64,000 bases of DNA from Nitrososphaerota archaeon. GTDB lineage: Archaea > Thermoproteota > Nitrososphaeria > Nitrososphaerales > Gagatemarchaeaceae. Shown piece by piece: positions 58,853-64,000 of the stretch. The first letter of the stretch is position 1, and each line of letters opens with the position of its first letter. The notes below the pieces were generated by a model. The model saw nothing but the letters and a program-made list of their open reading frames with translations, was not told the origin of the DNA and searched no databases. The translations under genes were made by a program, and so were the position numbers. The DNA lies in contig JAPCJP010000002.1 in assembly GCA_027886885.1 (NCBI GenBank), forward strand, positions 63,285 through 127,284, given 5' to 3'.

Positions 58853-59794
58853 TCAGAGAAGCGGGAGCAACTTGTCCTTGACGACCTCCAGGGGCCAGAG
58901 TAGCATGTCTCCCATTATCTTGGGGACGAGATACTCCATCCCCACGTCGAGGTAGGCCCTCAGGTCCTCCGCGACCTTTTCGGGCGTTCCGATGATCCAC
59001 CTTTCATCCCTCGTCTTCTTCATGAAATCTTCCCTTGGTACGCCCCACCTCTTGATTAGGTGTTGCAGGATCTCCTCGACCTGGGATTCGCTCCCGACAA
59101 GTAGAGGCATCTGCGCCGAATAGGTTACCTCTTCCCGCGCCCGGCCCGTGCGCATCCTCACCTCCTCGGCTCGGTCGAGCATCTTGCGCAGAAGGTCGGG
59201 AGGCGCTGTCGAGTTGAAGCCGTCCGCCTTCTCGACGCCGAGCCTGGGCATCCTCCGGGTCCCCACGTCGATGCCGACCCAGACCGGCAGGTGCTTCTGG
59301 ACTGGCTTGGGATAGCACTGGGCGTTGGTGATGCTGAAGTGCTTTCCCTTGAAAGAAGGGCTATCCTCGGTCCACATCAGCCTGAAGATCTGGAGAGCCT
59401 CGTCGAGCTGCTCGAACCTCTCCCGGAACGGGGGAAAGCTCAACCCGTAGTCGGTCGCCTCCTTCTCGTCCCATCCCGTCCCTATCCCCATGATGAAGCG
59501 CCCCCCGGAGATCGAGTCGATTGTCGCCCCGACCTTCGCGAGGACGGCCGGGTTGCGGAAGCTGAGGCAGGTAACCAGCGTCCCCATCCGCAGCCTCTTG
59601 GTGTCTCTGGCCAGGGCGGCCATGGTCGTATATGCTTCCAGCGTGGGGTCCGTTGTCTTATTGGTTCCCGAAACGAGATGGTCGTGGAGCCAGGCAGAAT
59701 CGAACCCCAGCTCCTCGGCCTTCATCCAGATCGCCGATAGCTCCGGATAGGTGTATCCTTGCAGATTTTGGCCCGTCTTCACGCCGAATTTCAC
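58853..59794 (-). CDS. LLM-class oxidoreductase (probably F420-dependent)
   Basis: This 313-aa luciferase-like TIM-barrel protein has KFGVKTGQNLQGYTY at its start, FDSAWLHDHLV, GTLVTCLSFRNPAVLAK, RFIMGIGTGWDEKEATDYG and PVWVGIDVG, all typical of F420-dependent members. GTG 59794 begins the conserved part; the longer frame to 59920 encodes an unlikely Arg/Gly-rich extension. Cofactor use (F420 or FMN) is inferred; substrate unknown. Confidence 0.88.
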   Translation of the reverse strand: MKFGVKTGQNLQGYTYPELSAIWMKAEELGFDSAWLHDHLVSGTNKTTDPTLEAYTTMAALARDTKRLRMGTLVTCLSFRNPAVLAKVGATIDSISGGRFIMGIGTGWDEKEATDYGLSFPPFRERFEQLDEALQIFRLMWTEDSPSFKGKHFSITNAQCYPKPVQKHLPVWVGIDVGTRRMPRLGVEKADGFNSTAPPDLLRKMLDRAEEVRMRTGRAREEVTYSAQMPLLVGSESQVEEILQHLIKRWGVPREDFMKKTRDERWIIGTPEKVAEDLRAYLDVGMEYLVPKIMGDMLLWPLEVVKDKLLPLL

Positions 59795-60007
59795 TCGCAA
59801 TGGAAAGCGGCCGGAGTGGTGATGTTGAGCCCCTATTTTTCCCTTCCAGCGTTCCTCTATTCCGGCTCCCTCGCACTCTCGGTCCGGGCCTCGAAGGGGT
59901 CGTTCTAGCCCGCAGAACACGGAGCGGAACCCGTTTCTGTGCGAATCTGCGCCTGTTCTAAACCGTAGGACTATCTACCGAACCCGACCCGGTATCCTCG
60001 AACTGAC

Positions 60008-62101
60008 GTGTCGACACGATTGCGGATTGAGAAGGGGCTTGGATCGAGGCGCAGGGGCACCGTCGATAGAACAGCGGCGGCCTTCGTGGTCGTACTCCTC
60101 GCGGTATCTGCCGCTCTGGGAGTTGTCTCTTGGACGGCCTTCAGTGTGCCGACTCAGTCGTCCTCCTCCAACTCTTCTTCCAACTCTTCTTCCAACGGCC
60201 CGGTCCCTGACGCTGGCCCGGGTCAGCTGAAGTCATTCCAGGACTCCGGGCAACTTCAAAGCTACATGGCGGCCAACGCGAAGAGCGCCCAGGATTACGA
60301 CCAGTACGGCGGTTTCGGCCTGGTAGGAGGACCGGTGGAGTTCATGGCAGGAGGGGTTGCCACCATGACCATCGCTGCGAGCGCTACCGAGGAGGTTCAG
60401 AGCGCCGCCACCTCGCTCGCGACGACCTCTTCCCCCTCTTACACGGGAACGAACGTCCAGGTCCAGGGGGTCGATGAGCCGGACTTTGTCAAGACGGACG
60501 GGATCCACCTTTTTGTCGCCACCAACGATTCATCCTCAAACGGGAACTCCGGTGCGGCCGTCTACATAATCCGGGCCTACCCCGCGAACTCTTCCGGGAT
60601 TCTCTCCGCGGTGAACGTCCCCGGGCAGGTCCTCGGAATCGAGATCTCCGACGGTCGCCTTATGGTGATCGACCAGACCTACGGCAACGGGACGCAGGAC
60701 ATCGGGCTGCTCCTGTACAACACGACCAACCTCACCTCGCCGGCCCTCATGGACAACGTGACCCTGCCGGGGAGCTACGTGGCGGCGCGCATGACCCAGG
60801 GCAACTTCTACGCCATCGTGCAGCAGCCCTCCTACACCTTCGATTCGCAGGGCAACGCCACGGGCGTGATGCCCTACATCTTTGTGAACGGGCAGAAGGC
60901 GGCCGTCCAGCCATCCTCCGTCTTCTACACTCCCAACAACTCGCAGGTCAGCTTCTACACCATGATAGTGAGCATAAGCATGGCCTCGGGGGCTGAGTCC
61001 GGGCTCTCGGTGCTCACCGGACCCTCCTCGACGGTCTACGTCTCCACCTCGAATATCTACGTCGTGTACTCCGATTATCGGTTGTTTGCGGACGTCGACC
61101 AGATCCCGGGCAACGTCTTCAACGGGGGCGTTTCGATAACCTCCCCCTCGGCCCAGGGCTCCCAGAACAGCACGATAGTCCGGGCTTCGTACTCCAACGG
61201 AACGCTCGTCGCACAGGCCGTCGGGTCGGTCCCCGGGAGCGTGCTGAACCAGTTCTCGATGGACGAATACAACGGCTACTTCCGGATAGCTACGAGCCGC
61301 GACGCGACCATCAACAGCAGTGCCGCCGAGGAATCGGACGACGTCTATGTCCTGGCGCAGAACATGACCCAGGTCTCGGCCCTGAGGAACATCGCGCCGG
61401 GCGAGAACCTCTACGCCGTCCGGTTCGATGGGCCGGTCGGCTATGTCGTGACCTTCGAGCAGGTGGACCCACTGTTCACCATCTCCTTCGCCGACATCAC
61501 CCACCCCGTCATCCTCAGCGCGCTGAAGGTGAACGGCTACTCCGACTACCTCCAGCCGCTCTTCGGCGGCAGCTCGTACCTGCTCGGCATAGGAAAGGAC
61601 ACGGTGCAGGCCTCGAGCGGGAACTTCACCTTCTATCTCGGGGTCAAGCTCTCGCTCTTCCACATCGCCGCGAACGGGACCTCCTCTGACGTCTCTGACG
61701 TGATAATAGGCGACCGGGGGACTGACTCGCCCGTCCTGAGCAACCACCTGGCTCTCACCTACGACCAGGCCAACAACATCACCGTGATCCCGATACTCCT
61801 GGCGCAGGTCCCGGCGGGGCAACAGGACCTCAACACGTCGCAGGGGCCGCCTCCGGAGGGGAACCCCATCTGGCAGGGGGCGTACGTCTTCAACGTGAGC
61901 TCGACGGGGATGACCCTCCTGGGTAGGGTCACACAGTACCCCGCCGGCCAGAACTACGGCGACTCGACGGACTATGGGCTGCAGGTAGAGCGCTCCGTCA
62001 TAATCGGCAACTACCTCTACACCATCTCGCAGGAAGAAGTGATGGTGAGCGACCTGACGTCATTCGGGACGGTTGCCACCATACCCCTGACGACGACCTA
62101 G
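60008..62101 (+). CDS. Secreted beta-propeller protein (PF09826-like)
   Basis: This 697-aa protein has an N-terminal membrane or signal helix (AAAFVVVLLAVSAALGVVSW), a Ser/Asn stalk, and a large beta-propeller-like domain recognised by VQGVDEPDFVKTDGIHLFV, SMDEYNGYFRIATS, GENLYAVRFDGPVGYVVTFE and LKVNGYSDYLQPL. The family is a secreted domain distantly related to WD40 repeats; function unknown. Sequons (NSS, NGT, NTT) are frequent. GTG start. No C-terminal anchor is seen. Confidence 0.88.
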   Translation: MSTRLRIEKGLGSRRRGTVDRTAAAFVVVLLAVSAALGVVSWTAFSVPTQSSSSNSSSNSSSNGPVPDAGPGQLKSFQDSGQLQSYMAANAKSAQDYDQYGGFGLVGGPVEFMAGGVATMTIAASATEEVQSAATSLATTSSPSYTGTNVQVQGVDEPDFVKTDGIHLFVATNDSSSNGNSGAAVYIIRAYPANSSGILSAVNVPGQVLGIEISDGRLMVIDQTYGNGTQDIGLLLYNTTNLTSPALMDNVTLPGSYVAARMTQGNFYAIVQQPSYTFDSQGNATGVMPYIFVNGQKAAVQPSSVFYTPNNSQVSFYTMIVSISMASGAESGLSVLTGPSSTVYVSTSNIYVVYSDYRLFADVDQIPGNVFNGGVSITSPSAQGSQNSTIVRASYSNGTLVAQAVGSVPGSVLNQFSMDEYNGYFRIATSRDATINSSAAEESDDVYVLAQNMTQVSALRNIAPGENLYAVRFDGPVGYVVTFEQVDPLFTISFADITHPVILSALKVNGYSDYLQPLFGGSSYLLGIGKDTVQASSGNFTFYLGVKLSLFHIAANGTSSDVSDVIIGDRGTDSPVLSNHLALTYDQANNITVIPILLAQVPAGQQDLNTSQGPPPEGNPIWQGAYVFNVSSTGMTLLGRVTQYPAGQNYGDSTDYGLQVERSVIIGNYLYTISQEEVMVSDLTSFGTVATIPLTTT

Positions 62102-62285
62102 CCCCGAACCCGGGCTCTGATGCTGGCGCTTTCCTGGGAGGACCTACCGTCGCGGCGTTTTTTCATGGCATGCTCCCAAGGGACGAGGGCCAAGAACTCA
62201 CGGGTTCTGAAACTAGCTGCCGATAGGCGAGAACGGCGAAGTCCCCATATCCATCCAACCGACCACCGGCACATAGGCAGCCTGT

Positions 62286-62687
62286 CTACACCCTCTCCAG
62301 TTGTAGTCGCGCAACTCCGTCAAAGTCGGCGTCGGCTCCGGTGACGAGTTTCGCACCAAGCTCCAGCGCGGTCGATGCTGCAAAGGCATCGGCGAGGGAC
62401 ATACTGTGTTCAGCCTTCAGCGAAGCTGCTCTCTTCCAGAGCGGCGAGGTCGGGTCCACCGGAACGACCCTCACGCCAAAACTCTTCAGGCTCCTTTCCT
62501 TCTCCTCAGCTACATCTCTGCTCTTCCTTAGAAGGATATGGTATATCTCAGCAAGATTGACCACGCTAATCCATCCGTCCGACGTCCCCTGCTGAACCTG
62601 GCGGAGCAGGCGGCCAACTTCCTCTGCGCCCGCCTCACCTAGATAGAGCTTGAGAACCGACTGGCTGTCGAAGACGAAACCCGGCAT
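62286..62687 (-). CDS. vapC: VapC-type PIN-domain toxin
   Basis: This 133-aa PIN-domain ribonuclease shows four expected acidic residues: Asp7 in FVFDSQS, Glu in VNLAEIYH, Asp in MSLADAFAAS and Asp in VTGADADFDG. It would cut tRNA or rRNA when free. It lies 6 nt after the AbrB-type antitoxin gene. Confidence 0.88.
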   Translation of the reverse strand: MPGFVFDSQSVLKLYLGEAGAEEVGRLLRQVQQGTSDGWISVVNLAEIYHILLRKSRDVAEEKERSLKSFGVRVVPVDPTSPLWKRAASLKAEHSMSLADAFAASTALELGAKLVTGADADFDGVARLQLERV

Positions 62688-62693
62688 GAGCGC

Positions 62694-62948
62694 TCACCTG
62701 CGTCTTGCCGCGCGATCTCTTCCGTATTCGACCGCTCGAGCCTGGTCGATCAGCTCCCGAGAGCTGGCACCCTGGAAAAGTTCCCTCAATGAGCCCTTCT
62801 CCATCATTGGGTCAGGGACGGCTTTGAACAGCACTCCTGCCTCCGTGTCGACCACGATTACCTTCCTCCCTATCTTGTGCTTCCTCCTGAGGTCTACTGG
62901 AATCGTGGCCTGTCCCTTCTTGGTTACCGTTACAATCGTCTCCGTCAT
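62694..62948 (-). CDS. vapB: VapB-type (AbrB/MazE fold) antitoxin
   Basis: This 84-aa protein has the swapped-hairpin DNA-binding motif TVTKKGQATIPVDLRRKHKI at residues 7-26 and a C-terminal helical tail (LRELFQGASSRELIDQARAV) that would wrap the VapC toxin. The pair probably represses its own promoter; TTAAGTATTACC is centred about 27 nt upstream of the ATG and an AT-rich direct repeat (GGTAATA) surrounds it. Confidence 0.9.
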   Translation of the reverse strand: MTETIVTVTKKGQATIPVDLRRKHKIGRKVIVVDTEAGVLFKAVPDPMMEKGSLRELFQGASSRELIDQARAVEYGRDRAARRR

Positions 62949-63133
62949 GGTAATATCTGGTACTTTGGTAATACTTAATCATTGTGCATTACACGCAGTC
63001 TTGGACGACTGGTGGACCCAAAGAGCAACTTGGATCCATTTCAAGAACCCGTTCAGGTTCGGGCCTTTCCGTGACCCCACGGATACCGGCCTATCACATC
63101 AGCCGGGACCTATTCGACGGTAGATCGGCCGTC

Positions 63134-64000
63134 CTATTCAGAGGGCCCCTTGATGGTGATGCGACGCCTGACCAGCAGGTAAGATGCCGACAGGATGACC
63201 GTAAAGACTATCGCCGTGGCGATCTCATATGGGAACACCGGCACTCCTCCCCCTCCTCCAGTCGAACTCGATGCTGTCGTCGTAGATGTACCGGTCGTGC
63301 TCGTCGCAGCGCTGGTAGACACCGAAGCGGGTGCACCTGATATCACTGAGACCGTGCCGTTGTCAGAGTTGGCGACGAAAACCTCGCCCTTTCCGGAGTC
63401 GTAGGCCTCGCCGACACCGCCGTCTACGTTCAAGGTCGAGACGACGGAGTTGTTAGCGTCAGAGACCACCGAGACCCCGCCGCTTCCACCGTTTGCCACG
63501 TACACCTCACTCGTGGTCGGGTCATAGAGGACGTCATAGAAGCCAATCCCTATTATCGTCGAGACGACCTGGTTATTTGCATCCGAGATTACGGAGACAT
63601 TGCTGTCCCCGCCGTCTGCGACGAAGACCTCCCCCTTGGACGGGTCATAGGCCGCGCCGAAGGGCATGTCTCCCACGGTCACGTTCGTGACAATCCTGTT
63701 CGTGGTGTCTGAGATCACCGAGACATTGTCCGATCCGTACCCATCAGCCACGAACACCTCACCCTTTGCGGAGTCGTAGGCCGCTTCGTAGGGTCCGCCT
63801 CCCACGTCGACGGTCGCGATCACTTTGTTGCTGGAGTCCGTTATCACCGAGACCTGGCCCGATACGAAATCTGTCACGAAAACCTCGCCCTTGGAAGGGT
63901 CGTAGACGAGGCCCTGCGGTCCCGACCCTGTCGGCAAGGTCACGTTAGCCACGATCGAGTTGGTGGCGTCGGAAATCACTGAGACGACGTCGGAGCTGCT
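63134..64000 (-). CDS. YVTN-type beta-propeller surface protein with GGGVPVFPY C-terminal signal (partial)
   Basis: The frame stays open to the right window edge, so the N-terminus is missing. About 215 visible residues form five to six YVTN-like blades, each with YDPSKGEVFVADGxxxNVSVISD and a V.TVxVGxxPxGxxYD pattern. A short Ser/Thr stalk follows, then GGGGGVPVFPYE, a membrane helix (TAIVFTVILSASYLLV) and RRR. The GTG at 63979 is inside a repeat and is not the start. Confidence 0.85.
   Translation of the reverse strand, partial: SSSDVVSVISDATNSIVANVTLPTGSGPQGLVYDPSKGEVFVTDFVSGQVSVITDSSNKVIATVDVGGGPYEAAYDSAKGEVFVADGYGSDNVSVISDTTNRIVTNVTVGDMPFGAAYDPSKGEVFVADGGDSNVSVISDANNQVVSTIIGIGFYDVLYDPTTSEVYVANGGSGGVSVVSDANNSVVSTLNVDGGVGEAYDSGKGEVFVANSDNGTVSVISGAPASVSTSAATSTTGTSTTTASSSTGGGGGVPVFPYEIATAIVFTVILSASYLLVRRRITIKGPSE

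Noticed and set aside
59690-59720. tRNA-like T-loop sequence (GGTTCGATTC on the minus strand)
   Set aside because: It lies within the LLM oxidoreductase (encodes LGFDSAWL) and no acceptor stem or anticodon arm is present around it.
60536-61822. A 428-codon minus-strand open frame opposite the secreted beta-propeller
   Set aside because: The plus-strand frame has clear PF09826-like motifs throughout; the antisense frame is Arg/Val/Gly-rich and matches nothing.

Overview
The window (about 60% GC) looks like a chromosomal segment of an archaeon, most likely a Nitrososphaeria/Thaumarchaeota-type lineage, although no rRNA or ribosomal gene is present to prove it. The evidence for an archaeon is: TATA-like boxes centred about 26 nt upstream of many start codons (leaderless style), with Shine-Dalgarno sites mostly inside operons; a pyruvoyl-dependent arginine decarboxylase; a FilR1/DUF1724-type regulator; a 64-aa C2H2 zinc-finger protein; a membrane-anchored winged-helix regulator; an LLM-class (possibly F420-dependent) oxidoreductase; and many secreted proteins with Ser/Thr-rich stalks and C-terminal membrane anchors.

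Region 1 (1-20314) is the centrepiece: a phage-tail-like extracellular contractile injection system (eCIS). On the minus strand, in transcription order, it encodes a PAAR-like spike tip, a gp25-like baseplate wedge, two large baseplate J-type proteins, a tail protein I-like protein, a 1572-aa DUF6519-type protein with inserted Ig-like repeats, then a promoter followed by a small beta-rich protein, a contractile sheath, a gp19-like inner tube, a zinc-ribbon baseplate/assembly protein, and a Pro/Glu-rich protein that runs off the left edge. A DUF4157 (eCIS core domain) HExxH protein is the only plus-strand gene and sits between the two blocks. There are no capsid, terminase, portal or integrase genes here. 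The AAA+ ATPase, LysM/VgrG spike, tape measure and tail terminator expected of an eCIS are not in view and should lie to the left.

Region 2 (20.5-28.6 kb) holds metabolic and surface genes: a VOC protein, an RraA-like protein, membrane proteins, PdaD, a membrane-anchored transcription regulator, a secreted helical protein, a secreted phosphoesterase and a TMEM175-type channel. Region 3 (28.6-31.1 kb) is a compact operon of a Ku-like protein, a minimal ATP-dependent DNA ligase and a PolX-like nucleotidyltransferase, which reads as a reduced end-joining module. Region 4 (31.1-49.6 kb) contains an MFS exporter, M20 and M29-like peptidases, a metallophosphoesterase, a DEAD-box helicase, a CHAD protein, an NHL-repeat surface protein, an aldo/keto reductase, an enolase-superfamily enzyme and a retropepsin-like protein.

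Region 5 (49.6-64 kb) contains a CDF transporter, an amidohydrolase, a large secreted Ig-repeat protein, an HNH protein, a nitrilase-superfamily enzyme, a FilR1-type regulator with an inverted repeat over its start codon next to a divergent methyltransferase, a carbonic-anhydrase homologue lacking one zinc cysteine, an LLM oxidoreductase, a secreted beta-propeller, a VapBC pair and the end of a YVTN propeller protein. Three otherwise unrelated surface proteins (NHL, Ig-repeat, YVTN) share a C-terminal GGGVPVFPY + helix + basic tail signal that looks like a protein-sorting tag.
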